DNA from: Viscum album
Taxonomy: Eukaryota; Streptophyta; Magnoliopsida; Santalales; Viscaceae
Reading direction: 5' to 3'
DNA: 64,000 bases
Assembly (NCBI GenBank): GCA_963277665.1
Contig: OY728125.1
Coordinates: 1,717,726,889-1,717,790,888, forward strand
In this document: positions 22,840 through 33,339 of the stretch, piece by piece
Numbering within the stretch: the first letter of the stretch is position 1
How the letters are laid out: every line of letters starts with the position of its first letter
Notes under the pieces: model-generated
What the model saw: only the letters and a program-made list of their open reading frames with translations
What the model was told of the DNA's origin: nothing
Databases searched by the model: none
Program-made: the position numbers and the translations under genes

Positions 22840-23390
22840 CCGCATCCTGCGCCTCCCTCGTGAAACTTCGGCCGAACCGGCTCTCGGACACCGCCGACCT
22901 GCCGTGTTCCTACCGGCCACCCGGCCGCCCGCCGGCCTCCCAGCTGCTGGCCGCCACCAGCCTCCCATGTGCTCGCTGGCCCCCCCAGCTGCCCGCCGGC
23001 CTCCCAGCTCCCGACCACCGCTGGCCTCCCATGCACCCGCCGGTCTCCTGGCCGCCCGCTGACCTCCCGGGCCGAGGTTCCCGAGCCACACCCCTCGCAG
23101 AATTGCCCAAACGAACCTCGTCCATCCAGGCTGAGCCGTCGAGCCGCGCCCCACGCACGTCTGGCCAAGCCGACCTTCCTCCCCCCTCGCAGCGCCTCAG
23201 GGCTGAACCGCCTTTACACCGACGTACATCCAGTAAGTTCCCTCATGACCTGTCCGCGCCCTCATGCTACTCGCGACCTACTAGGATGGGCCCAGTGGGC
23301 TAGGTCAGACCCAATGGGTCAGGCCGGGTTGACCCAGACCGGGTCATTCCGACGAGGTCGGACCGGACCCGGGCCAACTTCGACCCATTT
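22840..23390 (+). repeat. GC-rich proline-codon-like segment in element B 5' LTR
   Basis: Abruptly GC-rich within AT-rich surroundings. It is built from imperfect repeats of CTCCCAGCTGCTGGCCGCC-type units, followed by a run of GGGTC/GACCC palindromic words (23300-23370). Long open frames on both strands here (up to 179 codons) come from the scarcity of stops in GC-rich sequence and are not conserved in the 3' LTR copy (38420-38890). It lies downstream of the TATA box and so would be transcribed as leader. Confidence 0.6.
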
Positions 23391-23756
23391 ACGCTCTTTC
23401 GGCCCTATCTTTGGCCCCAAACGTCTGTTTGAAGAAACGTTAGTGAATCTAGAAATCATGAAGCATGAATGTCCCTTAGAGTATACCCCACTAGAGTTTA
23501 GGGTATAGTTGAGATATGGTTAGGTTGGATGGTGAACGAATCCAACCGGTCCCTCGGGACTAAAAGGACAATAACTCTCTGACCAGGTATTCGATTGATG
23601 TGCCATCTGTTGCATTGAGACCCCTATGACGATGTGTAACTTTGGGATTTTTCTTCGTGGGACTTCACAGAAGTTGATGATCGAAACTTGGCTTGAGGAT
23701 TGGACCCTCCCGGAATCAAGTATGCTTGTGCGGAATCCCTGTGGCTGGATGATCTC

Positions 23757-24540
23757 TGACTACTGTTCCTGGATCCTATGTGGGTTCGACAGTTATGACT
23801 ACTGTTCCTAGATCCTATGTGGGGTTGACAGTTCTCACTACTATTCCTAGATCCTATATGGGTTTGACAGCTCTGACAACTATTCCTTGATCCTGTGTGG
23901 GTTCGACAGTTTTGACTGCTGTTCTGGGATCCTATGTGGGTTTGACAGTTCTGACTGCAGTTCCTGGATCTTGTCTGGGTTAGACAGTTCTAATCGATGT
24001 TCCTGGATCCTGTGTAGATTCGATATCTCTGACTACTGTTCCTAGATCGTGTGTGGTTTTGACAGGTCCTACTACTTTTCCTAGATCATGTGTGGGTTCG
24101 ACAGCTCTGACCACTGTTCCTGGATCTTATATGGGTTTGACAATTCTAACTACTGTTCTTGGATCCTATGTGGGTTCTAAAGCTCTTACTACTATTCCTA
24201 GATCCTGTGTGGGTTTTAAAGTTCTAGATACTGTTCCTGGATACTGTGTTGGTTCGACAACTCTAACTATTTTTCGTAGATCATGTGTGGGTTCGACAGT
24301 CCTGACTACTGTTCTTGGATCATGTGTGGGTTCGACAGTTCTGACTGCTCTTCTTGGATCCTATGTGGGTTCAAAATCTCTGACAAAAGTTCCCAGATCC
24401 TGTGTGGGTTCAATAGTTTAGACTGCTATTCCTATATCTTGTGTGGGTTCGACAGCTCTGAATACTATTTCTGGATCCTGTGTGGGTTCGACAGCTCTAA
24501 ATTATATACCAGGATCCTACGTGGGTTTGACAGAATATAT
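23757..24540 (+). repeat. 39-bp minisatellite in element B 5' LTR (about 20 copies)
   Basis: The unit is GATCCTATGTGGGTTCGACA followed by GTTCTGACTACTGTTCCTG. It repeats head to tail about 20 times with scattered substitutions. Because 39 is three times 13, each frame repeats as a 13-residue peptide (such as SCVGSTVLTTVPG), which leaves accidental open frames. It lies downstream of the TATA box and upstream of the primer-binding site. The 3' LTR carries the same array (39262-40010). Confidence 0.9.
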
Positions 24541-24827
24541 GATTTAGTGGCTACAACTAATCATTTGTAACTCTCTAAAAAGGTTTTATACCTGAGTGAG
24601 CTGAGCCAGTAACTTTTCTGTTTTCCTCATGATTGAGATGGATTACTTGATAACATAGGTATATGTTTGGGCATAAACCAATGTGGGGCTATAAGTTGAT
24701 TTCATACCTTGTGGTTTATCATTGTTGTATTTTGTGAGAACTTGAGGGTCTCACGGTCCCTATTGAGTATCATTATACTCACCCTTGCATAGGCTAGGCC
24801 CGAATCTCATTGTATTGGATGCAGATG

Positions 24828-24832
24828 ATAGA
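24828..24832. repeat. Target-site duplication of element E, left (ATAGA)
   Basis: ATAGA precedes the left LTR of E and recurs at 32647-32651 after its right LTR. The element B LTR reads through from one to the other. Confidence 0.9.
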
Positions 24833-25564
24833 TGTAACATCCCGGTTCCGGAAGCCAGCCAGAGGTGCCCCGTACCCAATTGGTCACATGGACTGAAGCA
24901 CGTTTCCCCAAACACCAGAGGCTTCCGACTAGAATCGAGGGCCTTGGGTGTGATAATGGGGTAACTATGCAATCATTGGTAGAGTACACAACGGAAGTGA
25001 ACAAAACATGAAATAGAGAAAGCAGTAAATATTCAACAAAAACAAATAGTGGAAGACTAAAACAATAAACAACCAGAGCACACATGTATATATGAAATGA
25101 TGCACGATACATATTTCTAGGAAAGCATCCAAACAAGTCACAATGCTGAATAAAATACTAAACCAAAGTGCAAAAGATAAATTGATAAGCAACTCCTCAG
25201 CATCTCAAGCCTCAGCTTGGTCCCATGCTCTCCTGCTCCACAACAATCAAGTACCAGAAGTCGAAGGGCGCTTTCCCTTGTCTATACATGCAACAACATA
25301 GACTGTTTGGGCCCAAAATCATAACCCAAACAGGGTGTGAGACTAAATCCCAGTAGGCAACAACCAGAAGATCTATGCCTAACATTCACTGAGTATATGG
25401 AAAGTAATAGTACAGTCAGCAGTAAATAGTGATAGTAAATAGTAGGTAGTAAACAGAAAGAAGTAACAGGATGATATACAACAATAATCAATCCACAGAA
25501 CTAAAAGCAACATTGAAGTAAACAGCTAACCAAAACAGGAACCGCTCTGGTTCTATACAAGAAG

Positions 25565-26065
25565 TACCAACAACTCTCTGGGTAGTGCACTCAGTGTATA
25601 CCCTTTGGTTTGGTCATACAAAATTATAAGACTCTCTAGGGAATCTCGCTTGGTCAATTCCCCTTATAGTCTAGGGTCGTTAGGGACTCTCTGAGGAAGA
25701 TCATGCGGTCTAACCCTCTTATAGCCCCAAGGTGTAGAAACTCTCTGAAGAGCTCACTCGGTCAATCCTCATATAGTATCAGGTCTATCACAGACTCTCT
25801 AAATAAGCTCTCTAGGTCAATTCCTTCTCTAGCCTGGAAGGGTTTTAATGAAATTCAAACATGTAAAGACTCTCTGAGGAAGCTCACTCGGTCTACCCTC
25901 CTGTAGTCTATAAAATCCAAGACTCTCTGGGAAGCTCACTCGGTCTACCCCCTGTAGTCTATATTGTCCAAGAATCTATGTGGAAGCTCACACGGTCTAT
26001 CCCCGTATAGTTTATAATATCCAAGACTCTCTGGGAGGCTCACTCAGTCTATCCCTTACAGTCTA
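25565..26065 (-). repeat. 51-53 bp tandem array in element E 3' LTR
   Basis: Roughly nine copies of a unit containing AGACTCTCTGGGAAGCTCAC, TCGGTCTACCCCC and TAGTCTATAA, with length variation. The matching array in the 5' LTR is at 31195-31680. There are no unique spacers between units, so it is a minisatellite and not a CRISPR array. Confidence 0.85.
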
Positions 26066-26777
26066 TAGCACGAGGTTCTCATGATCATGTTCCAGTCAGT
26101 GCATAATAATGCTATAAGGCCAAAGTACACCTACAGAGCTACTTGGCTAACTAGTCTACAACATAACAAGAATGTCAATAATAACCATTCCATCATATGG
26201 CCACAAGGCATGGAAAACAGGTATAACAGCCAAAGGTTAACAAGACCCAAAGGTTGTAACAAGAACAAAGCCGGGGGAAAACATCCAAGCACAACAATTA
26301 TCCATAACATGATCAAATTACATCTACACAGGCATACAAGTAAGGAATGAGAAACAACAGGGGAAAAAAGGTAAACACGCAATACCCCGTTCACGGGTAT
26401 TGGTGGAATTTTCACATAAAACTCAAAGACATCGAAAGTTAAGGCTCAAACCACCTACCTCGATCCGAGGAGATCAATATACTAGACCCACGAGGCTTGA
26501 TTCTCATTATAACGATGTAGATCTATGAAAACACACAAAAGTTCAACCAATGATATCTTGATAAAGAGGAGGAATTGGAAAACAAAGCTCTAGGAGAAGT
26601 AAGAGCTTACTGCTGTGGTTCCAACGCAATTGATGGCAGTCAATTCGGAGAACGGACGGAGGCATGGGGGCTTGAAGAAGTTCTGTGGCCATACAAGTTC
26701 TCTCAGATGAAGACAACCTAGAAGAAGTGAGCTCTGTCTGTCAAGCACGACCTCAGTGCATTTAATGAAAAAAAATA

Positions 26778-26931
26778 AAGTACACGACATGTACTTTTGG
26801 ATTACACGGTGTGTACTAGGCCTTTTATTAATCCTCTTTAAGCGGCCTCCACATTGCCTATACACACCGTGTGTGTGGCCCGGACACAACTAGCACATGA
26901 CCTTGAGCTACATCAATGTACACGGCGTGTA
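26778..26931 (-). promoter_or_regulatory. Cluster of GTAC-ended palindromes in element E U3 (3' LTR)
   Basis: GTACACGACATGTAC, ACACGGTGTGTAC, ACACACCGTGTGTGT and GTACACGGCGTGTAC lie within about 155 bp, 85-240 bp from the LTR start in element sense. The 5' LTR has the same cluster, decayed, at 32390-32572. Repeated palindromes in U3 suggest binding sites for a dimeric regulator. GTAC is also the core bound by plant SBP-box proteins, but no specific factor can be claimed. Confidence 0.55.
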
Positions 26932-27015
26932 CTTTGAAAATATCCAGATTTTCCCATTTTTCTAAAAAATGACCAGAAAAAAAACATATTTGAAATGAAG
27001 ATCCAGGTTCTTACA

Positions 27016-27060
27016 AACTTCGCCCTTAAATAAATTCATCCCCGAATTTCCCTAGCGAGG
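27016..27060 (-). other. Polypurine tract and 3' end of element E interior
   Basis: The minus strand reads GGAAATTCGGGGATGAATTT then ATTTAAGGGCGAAGTT directly before the LTR start TGTAAGAACC. This is the usual 3' end of plant Ty3/gypsy elements and confirms the minus orientation. Confidence 0.8.
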
Positions 27061-27074
27061 TGTAGAAGAAGAAA

Positions 27075-28330
27075 CCCTGAACAGCTCCGGCCACTGTGAT
27101 CGTACATCGGCCTCCCTCTCCTAGGTCTCATCCTGTACTCGCCCATGCTGCCATAACACCCGTACTAGAGGAACAAATTGGCCACAGAGAACATTCGTAC
27201 TATGATCGACAATCCGGATATGATGCTCCCCAAACAACACATCCGCTTCAAGCTCAACCTCCTCACGTTGAAACACATGAGACGGGTCTGAAAAGTAACG
27301 CAGGAGCTGAGAAACATGGAAGATATCGTGCATGGCTTGGTACCTCTAAGGTAACTAAAACCGATAAGAAACCTGTCCCACTCTCTTCAACACCTCTAAA
27401 GGCCAGACTTACTATGTTGAAATCTTACCCTGTCTCTGAATCCTCCTGTGTCCCAACCTTGGTGCGACACTAAGGAAAACCTGATCCATGACCTCGAACT
27501 CTAGAGGTCGTCTCCACTAATCAGCATAAGACTTCTGTCAAGACTGTGCCGTAGACATCCTCTTCCGAATCAACTCTATCTGCTCTGAGGTTTTCTAAAC
27601 AAGACTAGGTCCTAAGAAAGATTCCTCTCCTGCCCCCATCCAGCATAAGGGTGATCAACATGACCTACCGTACAAAGCCTCGTAAGGTTCCATCTGAATA
27701 GTTTCCTGAAAACTGTTGTTATAAGAGAACTCCACAAGAGTAATATGCTTCTCCCATTAACCGCCAAAGTCTATAATGCAAGCTCGAAGCATATCCTCAA
27801 GATCCTGGACCATACAGTGGGACTGGCCATTTGTTTGGGGATGGTATGTTGTAATCCAAAGTACATGTGCACCCAAAGCTTTCTGAAGCCCCTACCATAA
27901 CCGAGAAGTAAAACGTGCATCCCTATCTAAAACAATCGAGTGTGGAACTCCATGTAGACATACAATCTCTCCGATGTACAACTGCCCCAGTTCATCAACA
28001 CTGAAGGTCTCCTTGATCGGCATGAAGTGAGAAACCTTTGTAAGCCTGTCAACGACAACCCAAACAAAATCACTCCCTTGAGGTGACCGCGGTAACCCTG
28101 TCACGAAGTCCATTGCGACATCGTTACACTTCCACTCGGGAATGGGTAACTACGGTAAAAGACCTACTAGTCGCTGATGCTCCGCTTTCACCTTTTGACA
28201 AGTAGAACATCTCATGACGAACCCAGCAACATCTCTCTTCATACCTGGCCACTAGTACGGGCGGTGTAGATCACGATACACCTTGGTGATGCTAGGATGA
28301 ACTGCCCAAATAGAAGAATGAAAATCCTAC
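27075..28330 (-). pseudogene. Element E integrase
   Basis: Integrase inserts element DNA into the chromosome. The reading from about 28320 downwards includes the HHCC zinc region (HPSITKVYRDL...[12 protein letters not shown]), then the catalytic core with [11 protein letters not shown] (first Asp kept, about 28105), [16 protein letters not shown] (second Asp kept, about 27920) and NGQSHCMVQDLEDMLRACI, where His replaces the usual catalytic Glu. The C-terminal part includes MHDIFHVSQLLRYFSDPSHV (27290-27333). Several stops break the frame. Loss of the catalytic Glu alone would abolish activity. Confidence 0.88.
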
Positions 28331-28620
28331 ATCAAATCCTCGCATAAGTCTACTGGAACCCATACACATCCCTGGAAACGCATGATCTCATCCTCACCCA
28401 CTGTCCATCCAGGAAGAGGGTCCTCTCCTGACGCACTCTCCCGTAGTACTAGGCCTTCTATGTCTGATAGCTGCCTCATCCGTACTCGATCAAGAAGGGT
28501 AGAGGTAACAGCTATAGAAGAAAGAAAAATCTGTCCCTTTCTATCGTGAAACTCCAAGTGCATCTCAAGGAATAGAGACATAAGCTTCCACTCACTGCTG
28601 GCCTCATGAACTGCCTAAAT

Positions 28621-29295
28621 CTATGTTCTCCTGCTCAATGCATCAGCCACTGCATTTCCCTTTCCCAGCGTATTGGCAAGCTCAAAGTCGAAGGACTGAA
28701 GATACTCAACCCACCTACACTGTCTCAGATTTAGATCACACTGACTGAATATGTACTTGAGACTCTTGTGGTCAGTGAAAACCACAAAGTGCTCTTCCAG
28801 AAGGTAATGTCTCAAAAAATGTAAAGCATGAACAATAACTGCCGACTCCAGATCGTGTGTTGGGTACTTCCTCTCGTGTGGCCTCAACTGCTGAGACCCG
28901 TACACAATGACTCCATCTCCCTGCATAAGCACAGCTCCCAGTCCGACACCTGAAGCATCACAGTAGACTATATATCTCTTGCCCGGCTCTGGAAAGACTA
29001 GTATCAGTGTTGACGTCAACCTCCCTTTCAGCTTCCGAAAGGCTGACTCATAGGAATATGACCATAAGAACTTCACCCCCTTCTTGTTCATCTTATCAGC
29101 GGTGATTCTAGGTGTTAAAAGTTTTGTATTAAACTTCTGTAGTATCCAGTGAGCCCTAGAAAACCCTGAACCTCGCAGACATTCTTCAGATGCTCCCAGG
29201 AAACTACAACTCTCACTTTCTATGGGACCACTGATACTCTTACATCTGAGATAACGTGACCCAAGAAGTGAATCAGATCCATCCAAAAGTGGCAT
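28621..29295 (-). pseudogene. Element E RNase H and RT connection region (longest open stretch)
   Basis: An open frame of 224 codons on the minus strand. Its first third is out of frame with the upstream RT and probably spurious. From about codon 70 it matches the Ty3/gypsy RT-RNase H junction and then RNase H: YIVYCDASGVGLGAVLMQ (first Asp), HDLESAVIVHALHFLRHYL (Glu), VFTDHKSLKYIFSQ (Asp), QCRWVEYLQSFDFEL and NAVADALSRRT (last Asp). All four acidic residues are kept. It removes RNA from the RNA-DNA hybrid. It is the best-preserved domain of element E. Confidence 0.9.
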
Positions 29296-29960
29296 TTCGA
29301 GAGATTAACATATAACTTATGCTCTTTCAGTGTACTCAAAATGATCTAAAGATGGGTAGCATGGTCGTGTCAAGTGTGAGAGTACACCAAGATGTCTTCC
29401 ATGAAAACCACCCTGAAGGAATCCATGTATGGATGGAACACTCAGTTAATCAGTGCCTTGAAAACTACTGGCGCATTCGTGAGACCAAATGGCACGACCG
29501 TATACTCGTATAGACCATACCTACTACAGAAGGCTGTAAGAGGTATATCCAATGATCTAACACACAACTGATGATAACCAGACCTCAAATCGATTTTCGA
29601 GAACACCCGGGCTCCTCAAATATGATCAAATAGGTCATTGATCCTCAGCAAGGGATATCGGTTCTTGACCGTCAACTGGTTCAACTTTCGATAATCCACA
29701 TAAAGCCTAAGGGTGAGATCTACCTTCTTCGCAAACAGGGAAGGATAACCCCAAAGAGAGTACTGGGTCAGATCAAACTCTTCTCTTGTAACTCCTCCAA
29801 ATGCTTCTTGAGTACCAGCAACTCAGTTGTAGCCATCCTATAAGGAGGAATGGACACCAGTGCCACTCCTAGCATGAGCTCATTCGAGAAGTCTACCTTA
29901 TGCTTCAGAGGAAAACCTGAAAATTCCTCTAGAAAGACATCCTTGAAATGATCCACCACT
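29040..29960 (-). pseudogene. Element E reverse transcriptase
   Basis: The N-terminal part is open at 29768-29959 and ends [20 protein letters not shown], matching the conserved P-P-Y-R-M-A-P-x-E-L block. Further down the reading gives [49 protein letters not shown] and VVFMEDILVYS near 29390-29410. The last motif normally reads F-I-D-D-I-L-V-Y-S, so the first catalytic Asp of the pair has become Glu. Together with stops and small frameshifts this shows a dead enzyme. The order of blocks is complete. Confidence 0.88.
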
Positions 29961-30129
29961 GGAGGAAAGTCTAACTGTGAAGTCCCATGGTCATCCAGAT
30001 AAAGACTGGAAATCTAGGCTGTAACTCCTACTAGCCCATGATGCTCTAGTCCAGCTCTACCCACCTAGACATCCCACTCGCCTTTATGAAGGAAAGATCC
30101 GCCTCCTTGTGATATGAAACTCACCCTGC

Positions 30130-30430
30130 GATGGTAGAAATTAACGACTTCCTGAAAGGTAACTAACCAGTCCATACTGAGAATGACATCAAAGCCTATC
30201 ATCACTAGGAAATATATGTCTCATAAGAAGTGACACCTTGAAACATCGAGAGGGAACTCTCTTAAATGATGTATGCTAAACATCCTTGTTCCCAATGGTG
30301 TGTCAATAGTCAACATATCAGTAGACGAAAATATATAGAGCCCAAGGCTCTCCACAAGGGAAACAGAGATAAAGCTATGCGAAACACCAGTATCGAAAAG
30401 GACTAAAGATAAAATTGAGGATACTAAGAT
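30130..30430 (-). pseudogene. Element E aspartic protease
   Basis: The minus strand reads LVLFDTGVSHSFISVSLVES (active-site D-T-G near 30386-30394) and then MIGFDVILSMDWLVTFQEVV near 30150-30200. These match the two conserved blocks of retrotransposon proteases (L-F-D-T-G-A-S-H-S-F-I and F-D-V-I-L-G-M-D-W-L). It cleaves the Gag-Pol polyprotein. It is the first domain after the 5' LTR because gag has been deleted. Confidence 0.82.
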
Positions 30431-30465
30431 CGTACCTCGAACTATAGAAGGGTCGAGCTGGGACG

Positions 30466-32646
30466 TTACAAATCCTCAAGCGCATTTCCCCAAACTCTAG
30501 AGGCTGCCGACTAGCAGCGAGGGCCCTGGGTGTAATAGTGGGGAAACTATGCCCTCATTGGCAGAGTACACAATGGAAGTGAACAAAACATGCAATTGAG
30601 GAAGTAGTAAATATCCAACAACAATAAACAGTGGATGACTAAAACAATAAACAACTAGAGCACACACGTATATATGAAATGATGCACAACACATATGTCT
30701 AAGAAAGCAGCCAAACAAGTCACAATGCAGAATACAATACTAAACCAAAGTGCAGAAGAAAAACAGATAAGCAACTCCTCAGCATTGCAATCCTCGTCTT
30801 TGGTCCCATGCTCTCCTTCTCCACAAAAATCAAGTACCAAATGTTGAAGGGTGATTTACCTTGTCTATACTTGAAACCTCATAGCCAGTTTGGGCCCAAA
30901 AGCATGACCCAAACAGGGTGTGAGACTAAATCCTAGTAGGAACCCACCCGATGATCTGTTCCTAACAGTCAGTGAGTATATGGAAGGTAATAGTACAGTA
31001 AGTAGTAAATAGTAACAGTAAACAACATATAGTAAACCAGAAGCAGTAACAGGATGATATACAATAGTAAACAATTCACAGAACAACAAGCAGTAGTGAA
31101 GCGAACAGCTAACCACAACAGGAACCCCTTTGAGAAGTACTCGCAGACAACCACTAGGGTCCTATCGATGAAGTACCAACAACCCTATAGGAAGTGCACT
31201 CAGCCTAACCCCTCTGGTTTGGTCATATGAAATTATAAGACTCTTTGGGGAAGCTCGCTCAGTCAATTCATATTATAGTCTAGGGTAGTCAGGGACTCTA
31301 TGAGGAAGATCACACGATCTAACCCTCTTATAGACCAAAGGTCAAGAAACTCTCTGAGGAGCTCACTCAGCCAATCCTCCTATAGTCGCAGGTCTATCAC
31401 AGACTCTCTAAGGAATCTCACTTAGTCAATTATTTCTCTAGATAGGAACGGGTTTAAAGAAATTTAAACAAGTAAAGACTCTCTAAGGAAGCTCACTCGG
31501 TCTACCCTCCCATATTCTATAAAATCCAAGACTCTCTGGGAAGCTCACTCGGTCTACCCCCCATAGTTTAAAATTTCCTAGACTCTCTAAGGAAGCTCAC
31601 TCGGTCTATCCCCGTATAGTCTATAATATCCAAGACTCTCTGGAAATCTCACTCAGTCTATCCCTTATAGTCTATAGCCCCAGGTTCTCACGGCCCCATG
31701 CTAGTCAGTGCATAATAATGATATAAGGACAAAGTACAACTACAGAGCTACTTGGCTAACCATACTATATCAGAACAAGCATGTCAAGAATAACCATTCC
31801 ATCCTACGATCACAAGGCATGGAAAACAGGTATAACGACAATAGACTAACAAGACCCAAAGGTCGTAACAAGAACAAGGCATAGGCAAAACATCCAAGCA
31901 CAAAAATTATCCACAACATGATCAAATTACCTCTAGACAAGCATACAAGAAAGGCAAGAGAAACAAAAGGGGAAAAAAGGTAAACATGCAATACCCTATT
32001 CACAGGTATTGGTGGGATTTGCACATAAAACTCAAAGAATTCGAAAGGTAAGGCACAAACCACCTACCTCGATCCTAGGAGATTGATATACTAGAACGAC
32101 GAGGCTTGATTCTCCTTAGAACGATGTAGATCTAAAAAAGGGAAAAACGGTCAACCAACGATATCTTGAGAAAGACAAGGAATTGGAAAACAATGATCTA
32201 GGATAAGGAAGAGATTACCTCTATGGTTCCAACTTAATCGACGACGGTCAATTTGGAGAATGGACGGAGGAATAGGGGCTCAGAGAAGTTCCACGGTCGT
32301 ACGGGTTCTCTCGGACGAAGACGACCTAGAAGAAGTGAGTTTTGTCCGTTAGGCGCACCCCCGATCTGTTTAATGAAAAAAAAGAAAGTAAATGGCATGT
32401 AATTTTAGAGTAAACGGCGTGTACTAGGCCTTTCCGTACTCTGCTTTAAGTGGCCTCCACATCACCTCTACACACCGTGTGTGTGGCCCAGACACTGCCA
32501 ACACACTACCTTGCACTGCATCAAAGTACATGACGTGTACTTAGAAAGTACATGGCGTATACTTTGAAAATTTCCAAATTTTATCCATTTTCTCAAAAAT
32601 GACTATAAAATAAAACAGACCTGAAATGAAGGTCTGGGTTCTTACA
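30466..32646 (-). repeat. Element E 5' LTR, 3' end deleted
   Basis: Matches 24833-27015, but in element sense it breaks off about 60 bp before the expected end. Clear similarity stops near 30478, with GCGCATTTCCCC matching GCACGTTTCCCC of the other copy. It starts TGTAAGAACC at 32646. The array of 51-53 bp units is at 31195-31680. Confidence 0.88.
31195..31680 (-). repeat. 51-53 bp tandem array in element E 5' LTR
   Basis: About nine units equivalent to those at 25565-26065, with AGACTCTCT, GAAGCTCACTCGGTCTA and TAGTCTATAA phrases. The copy number is similar in both LTRs, so the array predates insertion. Confidence 0.85.
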
Positions 32647-32651
32647 ATAGA
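32647..32651. repeat. Target-site duplication of element E, right (ATAGA)
   Basis: Copy of 24828-24832. After it the element B LTR resumes at a position matching about 40300 in the other LTR. Confidence 0.9.
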
Positions 32652-33073
32652 CATCGCTGACCGAGGCTGAGTGTACCAGGACTAGACGATACCCAGAGGT
32701 GGACCACATGGCGTGATAGTGCATGGAGAAGACGGAAGGGCGCAGAGTGTTGTGGAGGCTATATGTACCTACCTTTCAGGATGGATATCCCGGTGGACGA
32801 TCCTGGAGTTGGTTTTCCCTTTTTCCAGTACTTATAATTTATAGTTGGGCTTGTATTTCTAGCCACTTTTTCTTTTCAGTACAGTTTTTTTATATAGTTT
32901 TACTTAGTATTTTGCTTTCAGATTGTACTATGTTTTGTGTGTATTGAAGTTATAAAGGCAATGCCTTCCCATTTTTAGGGATTTACAGCTTTGGTGCTAG
33001 TCTCCAGCCCCTGGCCTATGGAAGGAGGGCTTGGGGTAGTCACGGCATGGGCCCTAGGTGATGGGTCGTGACA
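32652..33073 (+). repeat. Element B 5' LTR, part after the E insertion
   Basis: Begins with CATCGCTGACCGAG, matching the 3' LTR near 40310, then GATACCCAGAGGTGGACCACA as in 40341-40362. It ends GTCGTGACA at 33073, directly before the primer-binding site. The last roughly 350 bp have no partner because the 3' LTR is truncated. Confidence 0.8.
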
Positions 33074-33076
33074 AAT

Positions 33077-33088
33077 TGGTATCAAAGG
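33077..33088 (+). other. Primer-binding site of element B (initiator-Met tRNA type)
   Basis: TGGTATCAAAGG lies four bases after the LTR end. It differs at two places from TGGTATCAGAGC, the complement of the initiator methionine tRNA 3' end. It sets both the orientation and the LTR end. Confidence 0.85.
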
Positions 33089-33339
33089 ATTCAGTTCTAC
33101 CATAGAAATTAGGACCCTGAGCTTTCTTTTCAACGGAAATAATGTTAAGTGTAGTGAGTGTGGTTATTAGTTTTGGGAATCCAGTGTTGGTGCGGTGGCC
33201 AACATATCCATACACTAGGACCTTGACTTCTGATTTCTGACTCAGTGCATAAAAACACTGATTGCGCGTGTGTTTTCATTGTGATTTCTTAAGTCATCTC
33301 ACCAGGTATAATCTTTTGACCGTGTCACATCTGTTTCTT

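Larger units (their letters stand above)
20995..24832 (+). repeat. Element B 5' LTR, part before the E insertion
   Basis: Matches 36560-40300. The start (TTTAAAGAGCC) corresponds to TGTAAAGACCC of the other copy, with the leading TG mutated. It contains four U3 modules (21176-21714), a TATA box (22266-22273), a GC-rich segment (22840-23390) and the 39-bp minisatellite (23757-24540). Element E interrupts it at 24833. Confidence 0.88.
24833..27015 (-). repeat. Element E 3' LTR (2183 bp)
   Basis: In element sense it starts TGTAAGAACC at 27015 and ends CGGGATGTTACA at 24833. It carries palindromes of GTACACGGCGTGTAC type near its start (26778-26931) and a tandem array of 51-53 bp units (25565-26065). 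The other copy is at 30466-32646. Confidence 0.92.
24833..32646 (-). mobile_element. Element E: Ty3/gypsy retrotransposon nested in the element B LTR, gag deleted
   Basis: LTRs at 24833-27015 and about 30466-32646 enclose a minus-strand pol with protease, RT, RNase H and integrase in Ty3/gypsy order. A 5-bp ATAGA duplication flanks it. Gag, the primer-binding site and about 60 bp at the end of the 5' LTR are missing, all explained by one deletion joining the LTR to the protease. The integrase tail and the phrase KTSEQIELIRKRMSTAQS resemble Tekay/Del-type chromoviruses; I did not identify a chromodomain. LTR divergence is about 13% by eye. All domains carry stops, so the element is dead. Confidence 0.92.

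Noticed and set aside
22702..23508. Long overlapping open frames on both strands (up to 179 codons)
   Set aside because: They lie in the GC-rich part of the element B LTR, where stops are rare by composition. They overlap in several frames, read as low-complexity Pro/Arg/Gly and are not kept in the 3' LTR copy.
23757..26065. CRISPR-like regular arrays
   Set aside because: Units of 39 bp and 51-53 bp run head to tail with no unique spacers, and the setting is a plant retrotransposon. These are minisatellites.
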